A stretch of 64,000 bases of DNA from Neobacillus terrae (GTDB lineage: Bacteria; Bacillota; Bacilli; Bacillales; Cytobacillaceae), in the NCBI RefSeq assembly GCF_011393025.1, contig NZ_JAAOEO010000007.1, positions 180,758-244,757 of the forward strand, read 5' to 3'. The notes below the pieces were generated by a model. That model worked only from the letters and a program-made list of their open reading frames with translations. It was not told where the DNA came from and ran no database searches. Positions 41,769 through 51,139 of this stretch are shown piece by piece; positions within the stretch are counted from its first letter, which is position 1, and every line of letters begins with the position of its first letter. The position numbers were made by a program, and so were the translations under genes.

Positions 41769-43397
41769 ATGGCATCAACTCAACTGAATCTGGATGCAGT
41801 GATCGTAGGGGCAGGTTTTTCTGGTTTATATATGCTTCACCGGCTGCGTGAGGCAGGTTTTTCAACATGTGTTTTCGAGGCAGGGGATAATGTCGGAGGA
41901 ACCTGGTATTGGAATCGCTACCCGGGAGCACGATGTGACGTTGAAAGTATCTATTATAACTACACTTTCTCTGAAGAACTTCTGAATGAATGGACATGGT
42001 CCGCTAAATATGCAGAGCAGCCAGAAATTCTTCGATACATTAATTTTGTCGCAGATAAATTTGATCTTCGCCGGGACATTCAGTTTAAGACACGGGTAAA
42101 TACTGCGCATTACGATGAAGAAAAAAATAGATGGGATATTCAATTAGATAACGGCCAATCGGTAACGGCGAAGTTTTTTATAACAGCGGTGGGCTGTCTT
42201 TCAGCTTCCAATGTCCCGAAAATGAAGGGTTTGGAAACCTTTAAGGGCGAGTGGTACCATACCGGACACTGGCCACATGAAAAAGTAGAATTTAAAGGAA
42301 AAAGAGTAGGGGTGATTGGTACAGGATCAAGCGGAATTCAGTCTATTCCTGTTATCGCTCAGGAAGCAGAACATCTCACTGTTTTCCAGAGGACCCCTCA
42401 ATATAGTTCACCTGCAAGGAACACTGCTCACGACCCTGAATATTTAAAAGAAATAAGAGCGAATTACAACGAAATTAAAACTCAAATGCAGCAATCAGCT
42501 GTTGGAATACCAGTCGTACAAGGGGAACGGTCTGCATTGGAAGATCCACCGGAGGAACGCCAAAGGTTATTTGAAGCCGCCTGGGAAAAAGGCGGGCTTA
42601 TGACTCTATCTTCCACTTATAACGACTTAAGCATTAACCCGGAGGCTAATGAAACTGCTCAAGAATTTATCCGCTCTAAAATACGTGAAGTGGTAAAAAA
42701 TCCTGAGGTGGCAGAAAAACTCCTGCCAAGCTTCTATTATGGGACTAAGCGGACAATCATTGATACTAATTACTTTGAGACCTATAACCGTGACAATGTC
42801 ACCCTCATTGATGTAAGAAAGGCGCCAATTCAGGAAATTACTGCATCAGGAATTAAGACGGCCGAGGAGGAATACGACCTCGATATGATTGTATTTGCCA
42901 CCGGCTTTGATGCCATGACCGGGCCATTATTTAAAATGGACATTCGCGGAAAAGACGGAGTGTCTTTAAAAGAGAAATGGGCTGGGGGATCGCAAACAAG
43001 GACATATCTTGGAATCGGAACAGCGGGATTTCCAAACATGTTCATGTTAACAGGACCAGAAAGCCCATCTGTATTGAGTAACATGATGGTTTCAATCGAA
43101 CAGCATGTGGAGTGGGTTTCTGATTGCCTCAACTATCTTCGCGAAAACGGATTAGGGGTTATAGAGGCAAATGAGGACGCCGAAAATAATTGGAACCAGC
43201 ATTGCCGGGAAGTGGCGGATATGACTCTATTTACAAAGACGGATTCTTGGTATATGGGGGCCAATATTGAAGGGAAGGCACGCGGATTCCAGATTTATCT
43301 TGGAGGAGTAGGAACCTACCGGCAGATTTGTGATGACGTTGCGGACAAAGGCTATGAAGGCTTTGCCTTAATTCCTTCCAAGGAACCTGTATTATAG
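41769..43397 (+). CDS. Baeyer-Villiger monooxygenase (cyclohexanone monooxygenase-like)
   Basis: The 542-residue flavoprotein has two Rossmann motifs, GAGFSGLYM near residue 15 and GTGSSGIQ near 182, and between them the Baeyer-Villiger fingerprint FKGEWYHTGHWP near residue 157 (F-x-G-x-x-x-H-x-x-x-W-P). GTWYWNRYPGARCDVES near residue 43 is typical of cyclohexanone monooxygenases, as is the YLGIGTAGFPNMFMLTGPESP segment. With NADPH and oxygen it should convert a ketone to an ester or lactone. GGGGAGG precedes the ATG. The esterase 70 bases downstream would hydrolyse the product. Confidence 0.92.
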   Translation: MASTQLNLDAVIVGAGFSGLYMLHRLREAGFSTCVFEAGDNVGGTWYWNRYPGARCDVESIYYNYTFSEELLNEWTWSAKYAEQPEILRYINFVADKFDLRRDIQFKTRVNTAHYDEEKNRWDIQLDNGQSVTAKFFITAVGCLSASNVPKMKGLETFKGEWYHTGHWPHEKVEFKGKRVGVIGTGSSGIQSIPVIAQEAEHLTVFQRTPQYSSPARNTAHDPEYLKEIRANYNEIKTQMQQSAVGIPVVQGERSALEDPPEERQRLFEAAWEKGGLMTLSSTYNDLSINPEANETAQEFIRSKIREVVKNPEVAEKLLPSFYYGTKRTIIDTNYFETYNRDNVTLIDVRKAPIQEITASGIKTAEEEYDLDMIVFATGFDAMTGPLFKMDIRGKDGVSLKEKWAGGSQTRTYLGIGTAGFPNMFMLTGPESPSVLSNMMVSIEQHVEWVSDCLNYLRENGLGVIEANEDAENNWNQHCREVADMTLFTKTDSWYMGANIEGKARGFQIYLGGVGTYRQICDDVADKGYEGFALIPSKEPVL

Positions 43398-43467
43398 TTC
43401 TAAATCTGAAAAAACAAGCATAGCATGAATTCTATCATTTTAATCTAATTTAAGGGGGAAATATAAT

Positions 43468-44412
43468 ATGGCATTGGATCCACAAGCGAAATTTCTGTTA
43501 GAACAAATGGAGGCTGCAGGCGCTCCTCCAATGGATTCTCTTTCACCTGAAGAAGCAAGGGCTACGACTGATTTTAGCGCTTTGGCAGGTGAACCTGAAG
43601 AGGTAGGAAAGGTAGAAAACCAAACCATTGCTGGTCCAGGAGGAGAGATCCCTGTACGTATTTACACCCCAAAAGGGGAAGGTCCTTTTCCTGCGTTAGT
43701 TTACTACCATGGCGGCGGCTGGGTTATTGGTAATCTTGAAACAGTGGATGTGCCTTGCCGGCTTTTAGCCAATAGAGCAAACTGTGTGGTCGTTTCAGTC
43801 GATTACAGGCTGGCACCAGAGCATAAATTCCCTGCAGCAGCAGATGATTCTTATGCTGCAGCCAAATGGGTCGTGGATAATGCAGCTTCTATTCAAGTAG
43901 ATGCGGAGCGAGTGGCTATCGGAGGTGACAGTGCAGGGGGAAACCTCGCAGCGGTAGTAGCATTAATGGCAAGGGACAAGGGTGAAATTTCACTAGCCTA
44001 TCAAATGCTTGTTTATCCTGTTACTAATCATTCATACGCAACAGAATCTTACACTGAAAATGCTGATGGCTATCTATTAACGAAGGACAGCATGGTCTGG
44101 TTCTGGAATCATTATTTGCAGAGTGAAGAGGACGGTAAAAATCCATATGCGTCTCCATTGCTAGCAGAAGACTTAAGCGGACTGCCGCCAGCATTAGTTT
44201 TAACAGGGGAGTTCGACCCGCTTCGGGATGAAGGAGAGGCTTATGCAGAACGTCTTAGAGAAGCAGGCGTTCAGGTAGAAGCAAAAAGGTATGACGGCAT
44301 GATCCACGGCTATTTCTGGATGCCAGGAGCACTCGAGCAGGGCAGACAATCCATTGAACATGCGGCAAAAGCTTTAAAGCAGGTCTTTGAGGATAAAGTG
44401 GTTACCAGATAA
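43468..44412 (+). CDS. Alpha/beta hydrolase, hormone-sensitive-lipase family esterase
   Basis: The 314-residue protein has the HSL-family oxyanion motif YYHGGGWVIG near residue 80, the nucleophile Ser in GGDSAGGNLA near 154, an Asp in GEFDPLRDEGE near 250 and a His in GMIHGYFWM near 280. SVDYRLAPEHKFPAA near 110 is also typical. It should hydrolyse short-chain esters or lactones, matching the products of the monooxygenase upstream, so the pair looks like a ketone degradation module. GGGGG precedes the ATG, and a strong terminator follows. Confidence 0.9.
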   Translation: MALDPQAKFLLEQMEAAGAPPMDSLSPEEARATTDFSALAGEPEEVGKVENQTIAGPGGEIPVRIYTPKGEGPFPALVYYHGGGWVIGNLETVDVPCRLLANRANCVVVSVDYRLAPEHKFPAAADDSYAAAKWVVDNAASIQVDAERVAIGGDSAGGNLAAVVALMARDKGEISLAYQMLVYPVTNHSYATESYTENADGYLLTKDSMVWFWNHYLQSEEDGKNPYASPLLAEDLSGLPPALVLTGEFDPLRDEGEAYAERLREAGVQVEAKRYDGMIHGYFWMPGALEQGRQSIEHAAKALKQVFEDKVVTR

Positions 44413-44476
44413 GTCGAATTCACAATCCCTTCTTGTTTTTGCAGAAAATGTGGGAGTAAAAGTATAAAAGATTAGA

Positions 44477-44515
44477 GCGACGGCCTTCCTAAAAAGAAGG
44501 CCGTTGCTTTTGTTT
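44477..44515 (+). terminator. Terminator after the esterase gene
   Basis: GCGACGGCCTTC pairs with GAAGGCCGTTGC around seven bases, followed by TTTTGTTTTT. The rest of 44413-44752 holds only AT-rich promoter sequence for the next gene. Confidence 0.92.
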
Positions 44516-44752
44516 TTATGTCACAGGCCTATTTCATGTTTGAAGCGCGTCTAACATCGAATTGCTAAAATACGACCATCAAAAAAGAGGAATTGGAATT
44601 ATTTTATAAATTTTTAGTATATAGGGACTCAGTGGGAGAAATGGAATAGTTAGATAGTCTGAAATTTCTTTATTTGTATTTTACAACTACTCAATAGAAG
44701 CTTAATAAATTAGTAGTATTCTAAAGTCACATTCAGAAAGGGAGTGAAAATA

Positions 44753-47506
44753 TTGTTAAAAAAACTTAAGAAAAAGAAAAGGCTGCTTACTGGACTGACT
44801 TTATGTTCCGTCCTATTGGGTTCGGCTGGAGCATACGCTGCACAGGAGACCGGTTTTGGAAATAATTTAGTTGGCAAACAAGCAAATGGTTCAGTGCAAA
44901 CACCTGTTAACCAATTGATCACGCCCGCTGGAAAGCAAATTGAGTTTGGTGGAAACCCGATCTCTGTTGCTATTAATCCAAATGGAAAAACGGCGGTAAC
45001 TATTGTTGGCCGTAACAATTACGGAGGCAAGGGCATTAATGTTGTCGATCTTGCAACAGGAAAGCTGATGCAGAAAGATCTGGATTTAGGTTTATCTTCT
45101 ATGTGGGGTTTAGCTTATTCCAAAGATGGAAGCCAGCTTTATGCAACTGGTTCTAAAAGCGGTCAAGGCAAAGTTGTTGTAATGTCTGTAGGTGCCGATG
45201 GAACTCCTGCCATTCAAAAGTCTTATACTCTTCCTAATGCAGCAGTGGGCGGAAATATCAACCCTCTTGACCTGACTGTGGGACCACAGGGCCAGCTTTT
45301 GGTAGCTCTAAACAGAGACAATAGCCTTGGGGTTATTGATCCGCAAACAGGTTCTATCACTTCCAAAATCGCAGTAGAAAATGCCCCTACAAGTGTTTTA
45401 GTAAATGGAAACACTGCCTATGTAACAAACCAGGGCGGACGGGCAGCTAAAACGGGTGACACAACTGTAGACTCTTCTGGAACGAAAGTTGTTGTAGATC
45501 CTAAAACAGGTGCAACTTCAACAGGATCGGTTTCCGTTATTGACCTTACAACCAACACAGTGAAGAAAACCATTGAAGTTGGTGTGCAGCCAGAACGGAT
45601 GACACAGTCCGGACAATACATATTCGTAACCAACACCAATAGCGACACCGTTTCCGTTATTGACACAAAAACAAATGCTGTCGTACAAACAATAGACATT
45701 AAACCATATCCCAATGCACCAAAAGGATCGGCACCAAATGCAGTGAAGGTAGTAGATAACAAGCTGATGGTCAGCCTTGGCCGTGATAACGCGATTGCTG
45801 TTTATGATTGGCAGGGACCTGATAAAACTCCTGAACTGCAAGGACTCTTGCCGACAGCCTGGTTCCCGGTTGATATTGCGATAGATAATGAAAATAAAAG
45901 TTTAGTAGTCGCTAATGCGGATGGAATTGGTTCTCGCGGACCTGCCCGTGACTTAACGATTCAGGGAATTAAGGCTACAGGCCACTCCTCTTATGCGCAA
46001 ATTGGATCTCTTTCATTGATCCCATTCCCAACTGCCGAAGATCTTGCTAAGGGAACGAAACAGGTTTTTGCTGACAATAACTGGTTTGGCTTAAAGAATT
46101 TAAACGCTAAGCCCCGCCCGAATAAGAAACCCGTTGCTATGCCTGAACGTGTTGGTGAACCATCAACCATTAAACATGTATTCTATATTATCAAAGAGAA
46201 CCGGACCTATGACCAAGTATTAGGTGATTTAGGTAAAGGAAATGGTGAACCAGCATTAACACAGTTCCCTAAGGCTGTGACACCGAACCTTCATAAGCTT
46301 GCCACTACCTTCCCACTTCTGGATAATGTGTATACTTCCGGCATCCAATCAGCGAGCGGACACCAGTGGGTAATGCAGGGAACGAACACAGATTATGAGG
46401 ATAAGGAAACAGATACAGCTAATGTTAAAAGCTATCCTGGCGGTGCCGGTGATGCAATGGCGTATGCTCCTACAGGGCATTTATGGGATCAGGCTGCTAA
46501 ATACGGCGTATCTGTTGAGAACTTTGGTGAAGACACTACTGGATTTACGGGTTCAGCGCCATTCGGTACATGGACAGACTGGTACAATGACTACAAAATC
46601 CTTTCAGGACAAAAGCAGGGAGATCTTCATGTACCAATTGGCAATTACTCTGCAACATATGATATTCCTTCTCTCGGGCCAATAACGTATAAACCGTTCC
46701 CGACGTTTGATACGAATATCCCGGATCAATATCGCTTTGAAATCTTCAAGCAGCAGTTTGAAAAACACGTCAAAAATCATGATCTCCCAGCACTAAACAC
46801 GATGTGGGTGATGGATGACCATACTTCAGGAAATACAACTGGTTCCCCTACGCCACAGGCAATGGTTGCAGACAATGATTTGGCAGTAGGTAAAATTGTT
46901 GACCTGATTTCACACAGTCCATATTGGAAAGACTCTGTCATTTTTATTACAGAGGATGATGCACAGAATGGATTAGACCACGTGGACGGCCATCGCGAGC
47001 CTGCACATGTTATTAGTCCTTGGGTGAAGAAGGGTATTACCGACAGCCATTACTGGACTGTCATCAACATGGTCCGGAGTATTGAGCAAATTCTTGGTCT
47101 CCCTGCCATGAACCAAAATGATGCAGCAGCAGAGCCAATGAGTGAACTATTTACAAACAAACCTGACTTTACTCCTTATAACTTTGAAGCTAACCAGATA
47201 CCGCTTGACACCCTGAATGGCCAGCCGAATTCCAATACGGCTGCACTTGCTAATACAGAGCAAGTAACACCAGAAGCAAAGGAACTATCCAAAAAGTGGA
47301 CAGAATGGTCTAACAAGAATAAGGACAAGTTTACTGGTAAACATGCTTCACCGGATGAAGTCAACGCCAACATGCTAAACCATGCGGTTTGGTATGCAAC
47401 TGAAGGTTTCGATAAACCATATCCAGGTGATAAAAAGGCCCATACTCCAGAAGAGGTTGAAAAGCAGCCTGAAAGCTTTGCGCCAAATCCTGCTGACAAT
47501 GATTAA
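44753..47506 (+). CDS. Secreted YVTN beta-propeller / phosphoesterase fusion
   Basis: About 917 residues from TTG 44753, with AGGGAG eight bases upstream. A signal peptide (KKKKRLLTGLTLCSVLLGSA, cut near AYA-AQ) leads into a seven-bladed YncE-like propeller (residues ~50-430) with repeats such as SVIDLTTNTVKKTIEVG and VSVIDTKTNAVVQTIDI. From ~470 a phosphoesterase/alkaline-phosphatase-like domain begins (HVFYIIKENRTYDQVLGDLG, then TPNLHKLATTFPLLDNVY and SASGHQWVMQGTN), with late metal ligands in VIFITEDDAQNGLDHVDGHR. It should act outside the cell on a phosphoester such as a phospholipid or nucleotide. The substrate is unknown. Confidence 0.87.
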   Translation: MLKKLKKKKRLLTGLTLCSVLLGSAGAYAAQETGFGNNLVGKQANGSVQTPVNQLITPAGKQIEFGGNPISVAINPNGKTAVTIVGRNNYGGKGINVVDLATGKLMQKDLDLGLSSMWGLAYSKDGSQLYATGSKSGQGKVVVMSVGADGTPAIQKSYTLPNAAVGGNINPLDLTVGPQGQLLVALNRDNSLGVIDPQTGSITSKIAVENAPTSVLVNGNTAYVTNQGGRAAKTGDTTVDSSGTKVVVDPKTGATSTGSVSVIDLTTNTVKKTIEVGVQPERMTQSGQYIFVTNTNSDTVSVIDTKTNAVVQTIDIKPYPNAPKGSAPNAVKVVDNKLMVSLGRDNAIAVYDWQGPDKTPELQGLLPTAWFPVDIAIDNENKSLVVANADGIGSRGPARDLTIQGIKATGHSSYAQIGSLSLIPFPTAEDLAKGTKQVFADNNWFGLKNLNAKPRPNKKPVAMPERVGEPSTIKHVFYIIKENRTYDQVLGDLGKGNGEPALTQFPKAVTPNLHKLATTFPLLDNVYTSGIQSASGHQWVMQGTNTDYEDKETDTANVKSYPGGAGDAMAYAPTGHLWDQAAKYGVSVENFGEDTTGFTGSAPFGTWTDWYNDYKILSGQKQGDLHVPIGNYSATYDIPSLGPITYKPFPTFDTNIPDQYRFEIFKQQFEKHVKNHDLPALNTMWVMDDHTSGNTTGSPTPQAMVADNDLAVGKIVDLISHSPYWKDSVIFITEDDAQNGLDHVDGHREPAHVISPWVKKGITDSHYWTVINMVRSIEQILGLPAMNQNDAAAEPMSELFTNKPDFTPYNFEANQIPLDTLNGQPNSNTAALANTEQVTPEAKELSKKWTEWSNKNKDKFTGKHASPDEVNANMLNHAVWYATEGFDKPYPGDKKAHTPEEVEKQPESFAPNPADND

Positions 47507-47553
47507 TAGCTCCCTAAGAAGTGCCGGGCAGCTGGGAAACATGTGATTTAAAC

Positions 47554-47580
47554 AATAGCTACCCAAAAAGGGTAGCTATT
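47554..47580 (+). terminator. Terminator after the phosphoesterase gene
   Basis: AATAGCTACCC and GGGTAGCTATT pair around an A-rich loop; the T tail is short. Confidence 0.7.
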
Positions 47581-47666
47581 GTTATAAGGGAAAAAGTGTA
47601 AGCCCGGCTGCGTTTTTAAGTGATATAAAAAAGCTGATAACTAATTCCGATTCAATATAAGCAAGC

Positions 47667-47770
47667 AGGGACAAATCACGTTTGATTTCCTTAGGATTTG
47701 TGCACGACACGGGCTTTCAGGGACAAAACTCGTTTGAGTTCCTTAAGATTTGTCCGCTACGCGGGCCTTC
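47667..47770 (+). repeat. Direct repeat of 52 bases, two copies
   Basis: The unit starting AGGGACAAAT at 47667 and AGGGACAAAA at 47719 ends CACGGGCTTTC and TACGCGGGCCTTC respectively. Each copy contains its own inverted repeat (GGACAAA..TTTGTCC or near it). The pair lies directly before the RND gene and artificially extends its open frame upstream. Confidence 0.75.
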
Positions 47771-47851
47771 GTTACAAGCATTTTAAATACATACTTTAAT
47801 CATTTATGCAGAGGGGGGAACATTTCGGGATTCAAGACCCGGATAACAGAT

Positions 47852-50800
47852 ATGAAGCGATTGATAGGTGAAACCATGAAACGTGCCGTTCTTATCGTAA
47901 CCCTAATTATTCTCATCACCGTATGGGGCGGCATATCTGCTTTACATATTCAGCGGGATTATCTGCCGGAAATCAATAATCCAACCCTATCATTAACGGT
48001 CAGGGCAGAGGATTACCAGGCAGAACAAATCAAATCAATGATTACGGAGCCGATTCAACAATCGGTTCGGGTGGTGGACGGCCTTCAGGATGTAGAGACG
48101 AATTCGTTTAACGGCGGGTCATTGATTAGTCTTAACTTTCCAATGAATTATGATATGAAGCAAGCGGAGGAACAAGTATCGAAAGCATTGGAAGGCATTG
48201 TCCTGCCCCCAGGTGTGGAAAAACCACTCATAACAAGACTTAGCACACACTCTCAGCCTATTATCAGAATGAGTATAATGAATTCTTCTGATCATATATC
48301 TGAAAATACTCTGAGAACAGCTGTTCAGGAAGACTTCGTCAATCGGCTGAAATCTGTTCCCGGGGTAAAAGATGTACGCGTATCAGGTGGTGGAACTGCC
48401 GGGTATTCAGTCAGCATTCGGACCAACGAGTTAAAAAAAGCAGGTCTAACTATAAAGGACATAAAACGGTCACTTGAACAGGATTATACAACTGGGCTTG
48501 AAGGAAAGGTATCAAATTCACAGATAACGGTTCCCATACAGGTTTCTGGCTGGGGATTGACTCAGCAGGATTTAATGAATATTTCTATTTCGGCACCAAA
48601 TGGAAAAAAGGTTCCGCTGTCTGAGGTCGCAGACATTTCAAATTCAATCGTGAACCTGCAGACCATTTCAAGAACAAATGGGAAACCGAGTGTGATCCTG
48701 GATGTATTGAAAACACCTTCCTCTAATATTACGGATGTATCCGATCGAATCAAGAACAGTTTGCAAGAAGCTCCTGCTTTAAAAAATAAAGATGTCCATC
48801 TTTCTATTCTTTTTGATCAGGGACTACAGGTCAATTCCTCTATAAAGGGACTTATTAAAGAAGGATTGCTGGGTTGCTTATTTTCAATGATATGTGTTTT
48901 TCTCTTTTTCCGGAAAGTGCTTTCTACATTATTTATAGCTATATCTCTGCCAATCTGCTTACTGGTGACTGCCGGTTTATTAAAAATCATGGGGATTAGT
49001 CTCAATCTTCTTACCGTTTCAGGGCTGATTGTAGCTATGGGAAGAGTAGTAGATGACTCCATTGTTATTCTCGATAATATGAATCGGAAAGTGCATGGCG
49101 CAAAAGAAATAAATCACATTCATTTGATAACCAATGCGGTCTCTGAAATGATCCCTGCTATTGCTTCATCTACTGCAGCAACCATCGCGGTGTACGTTCC
49201 CATTGCCTTGATTGGCGGCATGGTGAGTTCAGCATTTTCAGGCTTTGCCTGGTCTGTTGTGATTGCCCTGGTTATTTCACTCTTTGTTGCCATCTTGGTC
49301 GTTCCCGCCCTGTACAACCTTTTTTGGAACGGAAAACCTGAAGCTGCTGGTGATAACTTAGAGCCTTTTGCCCATAAAATTTTTACATGGATATATGTTC
49401 GTAAAAAACTAGTGGTTATGGCCACTCTTGGTTTATTTGTGCTTGCATCAGCAGGCGCTGCATTTCTGCCGGTGAACTTTCTGCCAGCGGCCAATAATGC
49501 TGGCCAATTAGGAGTTCAAGTTGAAATGCCTCAAAATACTTCCTTAGCTGAGGTTGATTCCGAAGTTAAAAGAGTAGAAACTTTATTGGAAAGCAACACG
49601 AATGTAGACTCTTTTTCTTCAGGATTGGGTTCATCCTTTACCCCTCAATCGGATGATGTTTTTGATGCGGGAGGAGGATGGATTCAGAAGCCGAACATTG
49701 CCAATTTGTCCATCATGGTTAAAAAAGGTGTAGAGGTAAACAGGTTGATGGAGAATTTGCAAAATCAATTAAATTCGTTAACTGGCAAAGCTGTATATAC
49801 TGTATCGAATCTTAGCATCGCTGGTGATGATTCTCAATTAAAAATAAATCTTACGGGTGCAGATAGCCAAACGCTGGAAGGTTTGGCCCAAACGATTCGG
49901 AACCAGCTGAAATTAGTTCCTGGTCTGTCAGTCCAGGGAGCTGCTGATGCTGAAGACCATATAACCGAATACCATATCAGTCTCAATCGTAAGGCAATTG
50001 AACACCACGGTATTAAACTAAGTGAGGTTCTCGAAAGAATTCAGCAATATACGGCTGAAGGAACTAAAGGAACAATATCTATCAATAATAACAAATTCCC
50101 AATCGTTATCCATACCGATATCCAAAAGAGTGTTTCAAAAGATGTCTTTTCTCAAATGGGTCAAGAAACATTTCTAAATAAGGTGGGGCGAAAGATACCT
50201 TTAACTCAGCTTGCCCAGCTTGTACCATCAGGTTCACCGGTTATCGGGGAAAAGGATGGGAAGCCTTATGCAGTAATCACAGTGAATATTGTTTCCAAGG
50301 ACATTGGAAAGGTAACGAAACAAGTTAAAAGTAACTTAAGCGCGATTCCGCTTCCTGAGGGGGTAAAGTATTCCTTTGCCGGTGCACCTCAGCAGGTTTA
50401 TGAAATGATTTATGAAATGGCTATTGCTTTATTCTTTTCCATCCTGCTGGTTCTTTTGATTGTCAGTGCTGTATTTCGGGGATGGAAGGCGCCTCTGTCA
50501 GTCCTGATTTGTATTCCGATGTCTTTCATCGGATCGGTAATCGGAATGTTTATCTTTGGATTGGAATGGAATCTTGCAGCATTAGTGGGCTTAATGATGT
50601 TAACAGGAATTGTCGTCACAAACGGAATTGTCCTTGTGGATAAAATAGAAAGGAACCTGTCAGGGGGAATGAAACTGGAGGAAGCGATATTACGTGGTAC
50701 ACTCACACGTGTTCGTCCCATCCTGGCAACAGCTCTTACAACGATTTTAACCGTTCTTCCTCTCGCACTTTCTTCCCGTGCGGATACGCTAATTTCGCAA

Positions 50801-50950
50801 ACCCTTGGGATTGTCGTTGTAGGGGGAATGATCAGTTCAACATTGATAAGCTTGCTGATTGTACCCATTTTTTATCAATGGATAAATGCCAGCCGCTTTT
50901 CCAAACCGGTAGTGAGAGAACAAAAAGCAACAATTAAAAATGCAATTTAA
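47852..50950 (+). CDS. RND-family exporter (AcrB/SwrC-like)
   Basis: About 1032 residues. The chosen ATG 47852 gives the short N-terminus usual before the first RND membrane helix (AVLIVTLIILITVWGG); ATG 47876 has a better AGGTG site and remains possible, while anything before 47820 falls in a repeat. Two similar halves each hold one helix, a large outer loop and five or six helices; the GRVVDDSIVILDNMNRK segment near residue 395 carries the proton-relay Asp pair. It resembles YerP/SwrC exporters of Gram-positives that move lipids, surfactants or drugs. No membrane-fusion partner is encoded beside it. Confidence 0.87.
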   Translation: MKRLIGETMKRAVLIVTLIILITVWGGISALHIQRDYLPEINNPTLSLTVRAEDYQAEQIKSMITEPIQQSVRVVDGLQDVETNSFNGGSLISLNFPMNYDMKQAEEQVSKALEGIVLPPGVEKPLITRLSTHSQPIIRMSIMNSSDHISENTLRTAVQEDFVNRLKSVPGVKDVRVSGGGTAGYSVSIRTNELKKAGLTIKDIKRSLEQDYTTGLEGKVSNSQITVPIQVSGWGLTQQDLMNISISAPNGKKVPLSEVADISNSIVNLQTISRTNGKPSVILDVLKTPSSNITDVSDRIKNSLQEAPALKNKDVHLSILFDQGLQVNSSIKGLIKEGLLGCLFSMICVFLFFRKVLSTLFIAISLPICLLVTAGLLKIMGISLNLLTVSGLIVAMGRVVDDSIVILDNMNRKVHGAKEINHIHLITNAVSEMIPAIASSTAATIAVYVPIALIGGMVSSAFSGFAWSVVIALVISLFVAILVVPALYNLFWNGKPEAAGDNLEPFAHKIFTWIYVRKKLVVMATLGLFVLASAGAAFLPVNFLPAANNAGQLGVQVEMPQNTSLAEVDSEVKRVETLLESNTNVDSFSSGLGSSFTPQSDDVFDAGGGWIQKPNIANLSIMVKKGVEVNRLMENLQNQLNSLTGKAVYTVSNLSIAGDDSQLKINLTGADSQTLEGLAQTIRNQLKLVPGLSVQGAADAEDHITEYHISLNRKAIEHHGIKLSEVLERIQQYTAEGTKGTISINNNKFPIVIHTDIQKSVSKDVFSQMGQETFLNKVGRKIPLTQLAQLVPSGSPVIGEKDGKPYAVITVNIVSKDIGKVTKQVKSNLSAIPLPEGVKYSFAGAPQQVYEMIYEMAIALFFSILLVLLIVSAVFRGWKAPLSVLICIPMSFIGSVIGMFIFGLEWNLAALVGLMMLTGIVVTNGIVLVDKIERNLSGGMKLEEAILRGTLTRVRPILATALTTILTVLPLALSSRADTLISQTLGIVVVGGMISSTLISLLIVPIFYQWINASRFSKPVVREQKATIKNAI

Positions 50951-50959
50951 CAAGATGAA

Positions 50960-50992
50960 AGAGCCACTGCAGCTTATCGGCTGGGTGGCTCT
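50960..50992. terminator. Possible terminator between convergent RND and RMD1-family genes
   Basis: AGAGCCAC pairs with GTGGCTCT, with an inner CAGC/GCTG pairing. No clear T run follows on the plus strand. Confidence 0.45.
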
Positions 50993-51139
50993 CGTTATGA
51001 AAAAAACTTGGTTTTGAAAATTGCTGAAATGCCTTTTTATACTGTCTTCTTTTCTGTCGATAAAGATGTCCGCTGCTTGAGTATATTGCACAAGAATGGA
51101 ATGGACTACTGGTGCTTCTACTGTAGTTTATAATATTAA

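Noticed and set aside
47750..47851. Upstream GTG start of the RND protein
   Set aside because: It falls inside the 52-bp direct repeat and would give an N-terminus unlike the family. An ATT at 47822 behind GAGGGGGG was considered but is a very rare start codon.
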